Assembly: GCA_934617065.1 (NCBI GenBank)
Contig: CAKTTY010000001.1
Span: 248,001-312,000 of the forward strand
DNA from: an uncultured Eggerthellaceae bacterium
GTDB lineage: Bacteria > Actinomycetota > Coriobacteriia > Coriobacteriales > Eggerthellaceae
Length of the DNA stretch: 64,000 bases
Direction of reading: 5' to 3'
How positions within the stretch are numbered: position 1 is the stretch's first letter; every line of letters begins with the position of its first letter. Positions 1-7,669 of the stretch are shown here, one piece after another. The notes beneath the pieces were generated by a model. It ran no database searches, was not told where the DNA came from, and was given only the letters and a program-made list of their open reading frames with translations. A program made the position numbers and the translations under genes.

Positions 1-174
1 AACCTCGCACTTGGCGGGGGTGGGGTTAGCAGGGTTCTTTTCAACCTGCAGTACAACCTCGGCAGTAAGGGGGTTGATGTCCATGACCTTCATGGAGTTG
101 CCGATTTTTTCTTCGGCATAAGCGCGGATAGGATCCGTGATGGGCATCTTGCGGCCGGTGATGGTGATTTCCAT
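1..174 (-). CDS. hpf: Ribosome hibernation promoting factor, N-terminal part (cut by window edge)
   Basis: Only the first 58 codons are present. The gene runs off the left edge. The reading MEITITGRKMPITDPIRAYA matches the start of the HPF/RaiA (YfiA) family, which binds the small ribosomal subunit and holds inactive ribosomes in stationary phase. The ATG has a GAGGTG Shine-Dalgarno a few bases upstream on the minus strand. Whether it is the long form with a dimerisation domain cannot be seen. It is divergent from nhaA. Confidence 0.85.
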   Translation of the reverse strand, partial: MEITITGRKMPITDPIRAYAEEKIGNSMKVMDINPLTAEVVLQVEKNPANPTPAKCEV

Positions 175-492
175 GATTTCACCTCTCAAACTGAAACGAA
201 CTTCGCGGTTTTTCGAGGGGCCCCTCATGAAACTGGAACGTCGGAAACGACAATTCATGCTGCGTGGAATGCATCGTTGGATGCGCCCTTGCAGCACCTT
301 CTATGATGGGAGGCGGTTTCGTATTTCCCCTCGTCAACCGTCTTCGCTTATTAGTCTAGCGCACTTCTTTCTGATTTCGTCAATAAAAATGAACTTGTTC
401 TAAAACGTTGTATAAACGTTGCTATTGGTAAGGCATTTTGAATGATTCGCTCTGCTATCGTGGAACGCTAAAGAGAAGCGGAGGAATACCCT
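175..492. other. Intergenic region between divergent hpf and nhaA
   Basis: About 318 bases without a supported gene. It must carry promoters for both divergent genes. The stretch near 395-425 is AT-rich and could hold the nhaA promoter, but I could not assign -35/-10 boxes with confidence. No repeat or RNA was recognised. Confidence 0.5.
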
Positions 493-1968
493 ATGGCCCA
501 TAAACCGCATAAGGAAACTGGCATCTTCATCAACGAGGTGTCTTCCCATCAGCGTCGCTACCATAAGGTGCTGGAGCTCACCCATTCAACCACCAAGGCG
601 GCAGGCGTCATGCTCCTAGGCGCAATTATTGCGTTGGTGGTGGCAAATACGGCTGCGCACGGAGCGTTTACCGAGTTCTGGCACACCGAAGTATCCTTTG
701 GGTTTGGCGCGACGCACGCAGAGATGTCGTTGGCTCACATTATCAATGATGTGCTTATGGCAATTTTCTTCCTGTTGGTTGGGCTGGAAATCAAGTACGA
801 GATGACGGTGGGCGAACTTACCGATGTTCGTCAGGCAATCTTGCCTGTCGCTGCCGCTATTGGCGGCGTGCTTATGCCTGTGGGCATCTATCTGCTGTTC
901 AACGCGAGCAACCCGGAAACGGTTATGGGTTGGGGCGTGCCCACTGCAACCGATATTGCCTTCGCGCTTGGTATTTTGGCGTTGTTGGGATCGCGCGTTC
1001 CTGCCGGGTTGCGAGTGTTCCTCAGCACTCTTGCGGTAGCCGATGACATCGTGGCAATCCTGGTCATTGCTGTCTTCTACGGGCAGAGCCCCTCATTGAT
1101 GTGGTTGGCGGCTGCGGCAGTGGTTATGGTTGTGCTTGTTGCGCTGAACCGCACTCATGTGTATTCATTGGTGCCATATTTGTTGGTGGGTGCAGTGCTG
1201 TGGTACTGCATATTTATGTCGGGAGTTCACTCGACCATCGCCGGCGTGCTGCTGGCCTTCGCCATTCCCTCCCGTTCGCATGTGAAGCTGAAGAGCTTCG
1301 CTAGCTGGTCGGGGCAGCGTGTGAAGGAAGCGGAGGAAAGCTATGTTCCCGACGAGCCGGTAATCGGCCAAACCGACTACTTGGCTAGCGTAACGCGTCT
1401 GGCGCGCGTTTCCCGTCAGGTGGTCCCTCCTGCAACACGCCTGGAGCGCAGGCTGTACCCATGGGTTTACTTCGCGATCCTTCCCCTGTTCGCTCTGACC
1501 AATGCCGATGTGGCATTCATACAGGTGCCTGCGGGCGATATCCTTTCAAGTCCTATCTTCTTGGGCGTGTTCTTCGGATTGGTAATAGGCAAGCCTGCAG
1601 GCATCATGCTTATGAGCTTCATTATTGTGAAAACGAAACTTTCAACTCTGCCGGAAAACGTGAATTGGTCCCATATGCTTGGTGCGGCTCTTTTGGGCGG
1701 CGTGGGCTTTACCATGTCCATCTTTGTGGCCAACTTGGCTTTTGCCGACGCAGCGTGCGTAATGGTTGCCAAGGTGGCCATTTTGGCGGCATCGTTGGTG
1801 GCGGGCGTTTTGGGCTTTACGTTCCTGTTTCTCCAGGCAAAGGCGGCCACACGTCGAGGTCAGCGTTTCGAAATGGAGCTGCCCTCTGCCAACAACAGGC
1901 AGTCGCACGCTGCCCATGAGGCTGAGAGACGTTATAAGCGAGAGCGCATTCAAGACGAGAATGAATAG
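493..1968 (+). CDS. nhaA: Na+/H+ antiporter NhaA
   Basis: 491-residue integral membrane protein of the NhaA family, which exchanges internal Na+ for external H+ and supports pH and sodium homeostasis. The sequence shows the family's diagnostic segments: IINDVLMAIFFLLVGLEIK early, then GWGVPTATDIAFALGILALLG and STLAVADDIVAILVIAVFY, which carry the paired transport aspartates, and a C-terminal LGGVGFTMSIFVANLAF helix. The charged C-terminal tail (about 50 residues) is longer than in E. coli NhaA. The start ATG follows a GCGGAGG Shine-Dalgarno. It appears to be a single-gene unit. Confidence 0.95.
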   Translation: MAHKPHKETGIFINEVSSHQRRYHKVLELTHSTTKAAGVMLLGAIIALVVANTAAHGAFTEFWHTEVSFGFGATHAEMSLAHIINDVLMAIFFLLVGLEIKYEMTVGELTDVRQAILPVAAAIGGVLMPVGIYLLFNASNPETVMGWGVPTATDIAFALGILALLGSRVPAGLRVFLSTLAVADDIVAILVIAVFYGQSPSLMWLAAAAVVMVVLVALNRTHVYSLVPYLLVGAVLWYCIFMSGVHSTIAGVLLAFAIPSRSHVKLKSFASWSGQRVKEAEESYVPDEPVIGQTDYLASVTRLARVSRQVVPPATRLERRLYPWVYFAILPLFALTNADVAFIQVPAGDILSSPIFLGVFFGLVIGKPAGIMLMSFIIVKTKLSTLPENVNWSHMLGAALLGGVGFTMSIFVANLAFADAACVMVAKVAILAASLVAGVLGFTFLFLQAKAATRRGQRFEMELPSANNRQSHAAHEAERRYKRERIQDENE

Positions 1969-2125
1969 TCATATTCCGCTGAACTGGTGTTATGAAGCAC
2001 ACCTTCACATATCTTTGCGTTGTCCGATGCGGGTTTGTTACCATTGCAAAAGCTGAATTCTTGCACTAGGGATACGTCTCGAACATGTGCAAGGTCAACG
2101 CGAAAGTGCTAGGAGGCCCTTTCAT

Positions 2126-3277
2126 ATGACAAAACAGACATGCGCTTCCAAGTCTAAGGTGGCTTTGAACGCTGCTTTTGCTGCCATTTTGGCCGTTGGA
2201 CTCTCCGTCCCTGCAGCCAATGCGTTCGCTGCGCCTTCCGACGATAAGCAGGCAGAGGCTCAGGCAGCCCTGCAAAAGCTCAATCAGTATCAGAGCGAGC
2301 TTGATCAGGCTTCCGCTAATTATGAAGCTGCTCATCAGGAGCAGATCGATGCTCAGAATCGTGTAGACGAAGCTCAGAAGCAGATCGAAGAGAAAACCGC
2401 TCAGATTGAAAAGGATCAGCAGCGTCTTTCCGATCGTGCTCGTGATATGTACCGTTCGGGCGACACCAATTTCTTGGACGTCATCCTGGGCGCATCCTCT
2501 TTTGAGCAGTTCGCTACTACCTGGAACATGCTGGAAACCCTGAATGGCAATGATGCTGAATTGGTTTCCGAAACCAAGACTGCTCGCGAAGAGCTTCAGG
2601 CTGCAAAGCAAGAAGCTGAAGAGCAGGCCAAGGTAGCATCCGATAAGGCAGAGGAAGCCAAGTCTGTTGCTGAGGCAGCAGACCAGAAGGCATCCGAGAT
2701 GCAGCAGACCTATAACAGCCTTTCCGCTGAGGCTCAGGATCTTATCAGCCAGGAGCGTGCTGCTCAGGAAGCTCAGCAGCAGGCTGCCGCAGCAGCTGCC
2801 GAGCAGAATGGCACGGCAGGTAACGATGCTGCAGCTACCATCACGAACAACGGCTCGAACAACAATCGCAACAATGCCACCTCTAACAATTCAAGCAGCA
2901 GCAACAACAACAAGCCCAGTGCTTCAAGCTCAGCAACCAACAACAGCAAGCCCCAGTCCGTTTCGGGCAATAGCGTGGTAAACCGCGCTTACTCCCAGCT
3001 GGGCAAGCCCTACAAGTGGGGTGCAGTTGGCCCGAACTCGTTCGACTGCTCTGGCTTGGTAAGCTATTGCCTCACCGGTAGCTACAGCCGCCTGGGTACC
3101 ACGGGTACCTTCATGGGCTGGACGCGCGTTTCCAACCCCCAGCCTGGTGATATTTGCGTAAACAGCCATCACTGCGGTATCTACATCGGCGGTGGCCAGA
3201 TGATCCATGCCCCTCAGACGGGTGACGTGGTTAAGGTAAGCTCCGTACACAGTGGCATGATTTACGTTCGCTACTAG
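2126..3277 (+). CDS. Secreted coiled-coil NlpC/P60 peptidoglycan hydrolase (first of a tandem pair)
   Basis: 383 residues starting at an ATG preceded by AGGAGG; the open frame extends 13 codons further upstream without a good site. Order of parts: signal peptide ending near AFA-AP, a long Glu/Gln/Ala-rich coiled coil (about residues 40-230), an Asn/Ser-rich low-complexity linker, and a C-terminal NlpC/P60 domain with FDCSGLV (catalytic Cys) and a His-containing HHCGIYIGGGQMIHAP segment. The architecture resembles PcsB/RipC-type cell-separation amidases, whose coiled coil is a regulatory or FtsX-binding module. It is paralogous to the next gene, with the coiled-coil core nearly identical. A terminator follows. 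Confidence 0.9.
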   Translation: MTKQTCASKSKVALNAAFAAILAVGLSVPAANAFAAPSDDKQAEAQAALQKLNQYQSELDQASANYEAAHQEQIDAQNRVDEAQKQIEEKTAQIEKDQQRLSDRARDMYRSGDTNFLDVILGASSFEQFATTWNMLETLNGNDAELVSETKTAREELQAAKQEAEEQAKVASDKAEEAKSVAEAADQKASEMQQTYNSLSAEAQDLISQERAAQEAQQQAAAAAAEQNGTAGNDAAATITNNGSNNNRNNATSNNSSSSNNNKPSASSSATNNSKPQSVSGNSVVNRAYSQLGKPYKWGAVGPNSFDCSGLVSYCLTGSYSRLGTTGTFMGWTRVSNPQPGDICVNSHHCGIYIGGGQMIHAPQTGDVVKVSSVHSGMIYVRY

Positions 3278-3302
3278 CGAATCGCTATCATATGATTCTT
3301 CG

Positions 3303-3330
3303 AAAACCCGCTTCGGCGGGTTTTCTTGTT
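3303..3330 (+). terminator. Intrinsic terminator after the first NlpC/P60 gene
   Basis: Perfect 9-bp stem AAAACCCGC / GCGGGTTTT with a TTCG loop, followed by a T-rich run. Confidence 0.85.
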
Positions 3331-3522
3331 TTCGGGCAAAATCGGGGCATCCATAATTCAAGCGCAAAATGTACATAAAGCTTTGACCTGGTGTTATTTG
3401 TGGATATTGCGCATTGAAACCCTGAATACGGCGCGGTGGCGTTGCGGCACAAACCGTTCGCTTGTTAAACTGATCCAGCTATCGCTTAATCGCACCACAA
3501 CACCACCAGGGGGAAACTCACG

Positions 3523-4587
3523 ATGGGTATTTCTATCGCAAAACATAAGCGAGCACTTGCCTCGGCAGCAATGGCCGTGGTTCTTGTCGCAGGCCTTGCC
3601 GTGCCTACAACGGTTGCTTTGGCAGAACCTACTGCCGCCGAAAAGCAAGCTGAAGCTCAACAGGCGCTCAATAAGCTCAACGAAATGCAGCAAAAGCTCG
3701 ATGAGGCTTCGAATAATTACTACACGGCTATCGATGAGCAGAAAGCCGCCGAAAAAAAGGTGGAGGAAGCTCAGGAAAAGGTAGACCAGAAAACCAGGGA
3801 AATAGAAGGCTATCAGGAAAAGCTTGGTACCCGCGCTCGTGATATGTATCGTTCGGGCAATACCGGGTTCCTCGACGTAATCCTGGGTGCTTCTTCGTTT
3901 GAGCAGTTTGCAACCACGTGGAATACGCTTGAGCGACTCAACGAAAACGATGCTGAATTGGTGACTGAAACCAAGAACGCACGCGAAGAGCTGGAAAACG
4001 CCAAGCAGGAAGCCGAAGAGCAGGCTGAGGTTGCCGCCAACAAGGCTGCAGAAGCCAAATCCGTAAAGGACGAAGCTGAGGCAACCACCGCTCAGATGCA
4101 GCAGACCTACGATAGCCTTTCCGCCGAGGCGCAGGAATTGATGCGCAAGGAAGAAGAGGCTGCCGAAAAGGCTCGCCAGGAAGCTGCCGCCCGTGAAGCA
4201 GCTGCCGCCGCTGCAGCATCGAAGAACAATGGGGGCGGCACGGTAGACAACAGCGCCGTCCAAACCGTAACGGGCAACACGGTAGTTGATCGCGCCTATG
4301 CCCAGCTTGGCAAGCCCTATGTATGGGGTGCAGCCGGCCCGAACTCCTTCGACTGCTCCGGCTTGGTTGGGTACTGCATCACCGGCAAAATGGGCAACCA
4401 TTGGTGCACCACTTACACCATGGCAAGCTGGAAGCGCGTTACCAATCCTCAGCCTGGCGACTTCTGCCTGAACAGCCACCATACCGGTGTTTATATTGGT
4501 AATGGTCAGATGATTCACGCGCCGCGAACGGGCGATGTGGTTAAGATCAGCGCTGTTCATTCCGGCATGTGGTACGTTCGCTATTAA
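3523..4587 (+). CDS. Secreted coiled-coil NlpC/P60 peptidoglycan hydrolase (second of a tandem pair)
   Basis: 354 residues. Signal peptide with a hydrophobic AAMAVVLVAGLAV core, a coiled coil to about residue 225, a short Ala/Gly linker, and a C-terminal NlpC/P60 domain with FDCSGLVGYC (nucleophile Cys) and HHTGVYIGNGQMIHAP. The block ARDMYRSGNTGFLDVILGAS is shared almost residue for residue with the upstream paralogue, so the pair arose by tandem duplication. The main difference is the linker: the first copy has a long Asn/Ser stretch, this one does not. It acts on stem peptides outside the membrane. Its own 245-base leader and terminator suggest a separate transcript. Confidence 0.9.
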   Translation: MGISIAKHKRALASAAMAVVLVAGLAVPTTVALAEPTAAEKQAEAQQALNKLNEMQQKLDEASNNYYTAIDEQKAAEKKVEEAQEKVDQKTREIEGYQEKLGTRARDMYRSGNTGFLDVILGASSFEQFATTWNTLERLNENDAELVTETKNAREELENAKQEAEEQAEVAANKAAEAKSVKDEAEATTAQMQQTYDSLSAEAQELMRKEEEAAEKARQEAAAREAAAAAAASKNNGGGTVDNSAVQTVTGNTVVDRAYAQLGKPYVWGAAGPNSFDCSGLVGYCITGKMGNHWCTTYTMASWKRVTNPQPGDFCLNSHHTGVYIGNGQMIHAPRTGDVVKISAVHSGMWYVRY

Positions 4588-4666
4588 ACAGTGTTCGTCG
4601 AGCGGGCGCAGTGTTTGCGGGTAGACACTCCTTCGGATAGGCAACGAACCGGTATTCATATTTATG

Positions 4667-4694
4667 GAGGGCATTTGCATGCCCTCTTTTCTTT
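4667..4694 (+). terminator. Intrinsic terminator after the second NlpC/P60 gene
   Basis: Stem GAGGGCAT / ATGCCCTC with a 4-base loop and a following TTTTCTTTT run. Confidence 0.8.
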
Positions 4695-4735
4695 TGTGGG
4701 AAGTGTGGTACTATAGCACCCGCTAATCACAACAG

Positions 4736-4812
4736 CGGGATGTGGCTCAGCTTGGTAGAGCGCTGCGTTCGGGACGCAGAGGTCGCAGGTTCGAATCCTG
4801 TCATCCCGACCA
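4736..4812 (+). tRNA. tRNA-Pro (CGG)
   Basis: Complete cloverleaf. The acceptor CGGGATG pairs with CATCCCG. The anticodon stem CTGCG/CGCAG holds loop TTCGGGA with anticodon CGG. The T arm contains GGTTCGAATCC, and CCA is encoded. Confidence 0.95.
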
Positions 4813-4937
4813 TTACAACCACTGAGGGGTATCCTGAAAAGGGTACCGTTCTTTTTTGTTAGAGTGCTTTTATATGTACTCGCAGTAAAAAGTTGGGGCT
4901 CGCACGGGGCACCAGCTCACCACCACGGAGGTGTTTC

Positions 4938-5219
4938 ATGAAGATTGGACCTTTCGGTCCCCTTGAGATCGTCATCATCCTCGTTGTAATCCTCGTTCTC
5001 TTCGGACCCAAGAACCTTCCCAAGCTTGGTACCGCAATCGGCAAGGCAGTTAAGAACCTGCGCGAAGGCCTGGGCGGCGGCAAGAAGGTTGAAGAGGCCG
5101 AAGAGCCCGCTCCCAAGGCGGCAGACGCCAAGGAAGAAATCGAAGTTGAGGTTATCGACAAGCCTGCGCCTGGCAAGAAGGCAGAGGCTGCCGAAGAGGC
5201 TAAAAAAGAAGAAGCATAG
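4938..5219 (+). CDS. tatA: Sec-independent (Tat) translocase subunit TatA
   Basis: 93 residues. The start is the ATG after GGAGGTG; the open frame begins 15 codons earlier. A single N-terminal membrane helix (LEIVIILVVILVLF) is followed by the diagnostic FGPKNLPKLGTAIGKAVKNLREG hinge and amphipathic helix, then a Lys/Glu/Ala-rich soluble tail. TatA oligomerises to form the pore for folded twin-arginine substrates. No tatB or tatC lies nearby, so the other subunits must be encoded elsewhere. TatA versus TatB is decided by the FGP motif and short helix. Confidence 0.9.
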   Translation: MKIGPFGPLEIVIILVVILVLFGPKNLPKLGTAIGKAVKNLREGLGGGKKVEEAEEPAPKAADAKEEIEVEVIDKPAPGKKAEAAEEAKKEEA

Positions 5220-5250
5220 AGCTAACCGCTTCGCTTCATCACTGGTATGC

Positions 5251-5286
5251 AAAGGGCACGCTTCTTACGGAGGCGCGCCCTTTTCG
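5251..5286 (+). terminator. Probable terminator after tatA
   Basis: AAAGGGC pairs with GCCCTTT around an interior that is partly GC-complementary, ending in TTTT. The stem is imperfect, so this is a moderate call. Confidence 0.5.
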
Positions 5287-5340
5287 CGAGTATAGGAAAG
5301 GAAGACTGGCCAGCACATGCATGGCCGAGGGGTGTAAACC

Positions 5341-5808
5341 ATGGACAACAATTACGTTCTTACTCAGGAAGGCAAAGAAAAGCTCGAGCAGGAGCTCCAT
5401 TTCCTGGAAACCGAAAAGCGCGCAGAGATCGGTGACCGTATCCGCGTTGCTCGCGAATTCGGCGATATTTCCGAGAACTCCGAGTACGATGACGCAAAGA
5501 ACGAGCAGGCTGCAAACGAGGCCCGCATCGCAGAGATCACTCGTATTCTCGGCGAGGCAACCATCGTGGAGGCTCCCACCGAATCCGGCCGCGTTAACAT
5601 CGGCAGCCGCGTAACGGTAGATATGGGTGGCCGCGAGCGCGTATTCACCATTGTTGGTGGCGCAGAGGCAAACTCCGCCGAGGGCAAGATTTCCAACGAA
5701 TCTCCCGTAGGCGCTGCCCTTTTGGGTCATAAGCAGGGCGAAGCCGTAGAGGCTCAGGGTCCCACTGGCCGCGTTATTAAGATGACCATTCAGGCAATCG
5801 AGCGCTAA
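5341..5808 (+). CDS. greA: Transcription elongation factor GreA
   Basis: 155 residues, the usual GreA length. The N-terminal coiled coil (LTQEGKEKLEQELHFLETEKR, then EFGDISENSEYDDAKNEQA) carries the acidic tip D-I-S-E-N-S-E-Y-D that inserts into the RNA polymerase secondary channel. The C-terminal FKBP-like domain includes VTVDMGGRERVFTIVG and ISNESPVGAALLGHKQGE. It rescues backtracked polymerase by stimulating transcript cleavage. lysS follows 20 bases downstream and is probably co-transcribed. Confidence 0.96.
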   Translation: MDNNYVLTQEGKEKLEQELHFLETEKRAEIGDRIRVAREFGDISENSEYDDAKNEQAANEARIAEITRILGEATIVEAPTESGRVNIGSRVTVDMGGRERVFTIVGGAEANSAEGKISNESPVGAALLGHKQGEAVEAQGPTGRVIKMTIQAIER

Positions 5809-5828
5809 GCAAGCTTTAAGGAATTCAC

Positions 5829-7331
5829 ATGGCAGAAGAAAACAACGAGCAAGTTATCGAAGACGATCCGATTGAAGTGCGTCGCGCCAAGCGCGAGGCA
5901 CTGCTGGCCGAAGGCAAGAACCCCTATGGTCACGCTGCATTCGAGTACTCCCATCACATTGCCGACTTGGACGAAAAGTACGCCGAGCTGGCAGATGGCG
6001 AAAACACCGAAGATGCTGTTTCCATTGCGGGCCGCGTTATGGCCAAGCGCGTTCAGGGCAAGATCATCTTCTTCGAGCTCCAGGATGCCACCGGTCGCAT
6101 TCAGCTCTTCTGCCGCATCAACGCTTTGGGCGAAGATGCCTTTGCCGAGATGAAAGATCTCGACCTGGGCGACTGGATTGGCGCGCATGGTCTTATGATG
6201 CGCACGCGTCGCGGCCAGCTCTCTGTTGCCGTTGATTCGTTCCAGCTGCTTTCCAAGGCGCTGCGCCCGCTGCCCGAAAAGTTCCATGGCCTGAACGATA
6301 AGGAAATCCGTTACCGTCAGCGCTATGTCGACCTTATCGTTAACGATGAAGTGCGCGATACCTTCCAGAAGCGCTCGAAGATCCTCTCGGCTTTCCGTCG
6401 CTACATGGAGGCGGACGGTTATTACGAGGTGGAAACGCCCATCCTGCAAACCGTGCAGGGCGGCGCAACCGCGAAGCCGTTCATCACGCACTTCAATGCG
6501 CTGAATCAGGAAAACTATCTGCGCATTGCCACGGAGCTTCATTTGAAGCGTTTGCTGGTTGGCGGTTTTGAGCGTGTGTTCGAAATCGGCCGTATCTTCC
6601 GCAACGAAGGCATGGATCCCACCCACAACCCTGAGTTCACCTCCATGGAAGCCTACTGTGCTTTCAACGACCTGCAGGGCATGAAGAAGCTGGCTCAGGG
6701 TGTTATCAAGGCAGCTAACGCTGCAGTGAACGACTCTGAGCAGCTTGAGTACCAGGGTCAGACCATCGACATTTCGGGCGAGTGGCCTTCCATTCCTATG
6801 ACGAAAATCGTTTCCAAAGCACTCGGCGAAGAGGTTACGCTCGACACGCCTGTTAGCCACCTGGCCGAGCTTGCCAAGAAGAACGGCATCGAGGTGAAGC
6901 CCGAGTGGACTGCCGGCAAGCTTATTGCCGAGCTGTACGATGAGATCGGTGAGCCCACCATCGTGAACCCCACCTTTGTGGTGGATTACCCGGTCGAGGT
7001 AAGCCCGCTTGCCAAGCGCTTCGAAGACGACCCTCGTTTGACCGACCGTTTCGAGCTTGTTATTGCAGGTCATGAGTACGCAAATGCCTTTAGCGAGCTG
7101 AATGATCCGGTCGACCAGGCAGAACGCTTCCAGAAGCAGATGGAGGAAAAGGCTTCTGGTGACGACGAGGCCATGGAATACGACACCGACTATATCCGTG
7201 CTCTTGAGTACGGTATGCCTCCTGCGGGCGGAATCGGCATCGGCATTGACCGTGTGGTTATGCTCCTTACGAACCAGCCGAGCATCCGCGACGTGTTGCT
7301 GTTCCCCCACATGCGTCCTGAGGCTAAATAG
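5829..7331 (+). CDS. lysS: Lysyl-tRNA synthetase, class II
   Basis: 500 residues. An N-terminal OB-fold anticodon-binding domain (VSIAGRVMAKRVQGKIIFFELQDATGRIQLF) is followed by the class II catalytic core: motif 1 around RSKILSAFRRYMEADGYYEVETPILQ, motif 2 FEIGRIFRNEGMDPTHNPEFT, and motif 3 GMPPAGGIGIGIDRVVMLL. It charges tRNA-Lys in the cytoplasm. The start ATG follows a weak AAGGAATT site 20 bases after greA, consistent with a greA-lysS transcript. Confidence 0.97.
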   Translation: MAEENNEQVIEDDPIEVRRAKREALLAEGKNPYGHAAFEYSHHIADLDEKYAELADGENTEDAVSIAGRVMAKRVQGKIIFFELQDATGRIQLFCRINALGEDAFAEMKDLDLGDWIGAHGLMMRTRRGQLSVAVDSFQLLSKALRPLPEKFHGLNDKEIRYRQRYVDLIVNDEVRDTFQKRSKILSAFRRYMEADGYYEVETPILQTVQGGATAKPFITHFNALNQENYLRIATELHLKRLLVGGFERVFEIGRIFRNEGMDPTHNPEFTSMEAYCAFNDLQGMKKLAQGVIKAANAAVNDSEQLEYQGQTIDISGEWPSIPMTKIVSKALGEEVTLDTPVSHLAELAKKNGIEVKPEWTAGKLIAELYDEIGEPTIVNPTFVVDYPVEVSPLAKRFEDDPRLTDRFELVIAGHEYANAFSELNDPVDQAERFQKQMEEKASGDDEAMEYDTDYIRALEYGMPPAGGIGIGIDRVVMLLTNQPSIRDVLLFPHMRPEAK

Positions 7332-7597
7332 TTACGCCGTTCTACGAACAGCGTAACCCTCGCATGAGACGCGATGACGCTGCGGCCAAGCCGGGCACTT
7401 CATCTAGGCCTTCGTTTGTCGTCCGCGTAACGTAGTACGCGTTCCTCCTCTTTTAGGCCTACCTGAAGCATCGGGCTTGCCCTCGCTGTTTCGTCCGAAA
7501 ATGGGAGTTGTTAAAGGCGCTCTTTAGGAGCGCCTTTTCGTTTAACCTAGAAAACATTCTGTCTAGGAGTTTGTTCTGGCTACAGATTGTTAACGGG
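7332..7597. other. Intergenic region lysS-clpC, gene-free
   Basis: No gene supported. It holds a GTTACGC / GCGTAAC hairpin with inner GTTC/GAAC right after the lysS stop (about 7331-7357), a GC-rich stretch of unknown role, and the terminator listed separately. The clpC promoter should lie just upstream of or over the CIRCE element. Confidence 0.5.
7513..7538 (+). terminator. Intrinsic terminator upstream of clpC
   Basis: Stem AAAGGCGCTC / GAGCGCCTTT with a short loop and T run. It separates greA-lysS transcription from clpC. Confidence 0.85.
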
Positions 7598-7624
7598 TTA
7601 GCACTCGGTTTTAATGAGTGCTAG
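7598..7624 (+). promoter_or_regulatory. CIRCE element (HrcA operator) in front of clpC
   Basis: TTAGCACTC - 9 bases - GAGTGCTAG. This matches the CIRCE consensus TTAGCACTC-N9-GAGTGCTAA except for the last base. HrcA binds this inverted repeat and represses heat-shock genes. It sits 46 bases before the clpC ATG. Confidence 0.93.
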
Positions 7625-7669
7625 CATTATTCCGAATTAAACTTACTTGCCGAGAGAATCGAGGCTTAC

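Noticed and set aside
5805..7310. 501-codon minus-strand frame opposite lysS
   Set aside because: It is the antisense shadow of lysS, has no recognisable domain, and lysS has all class II motifs.
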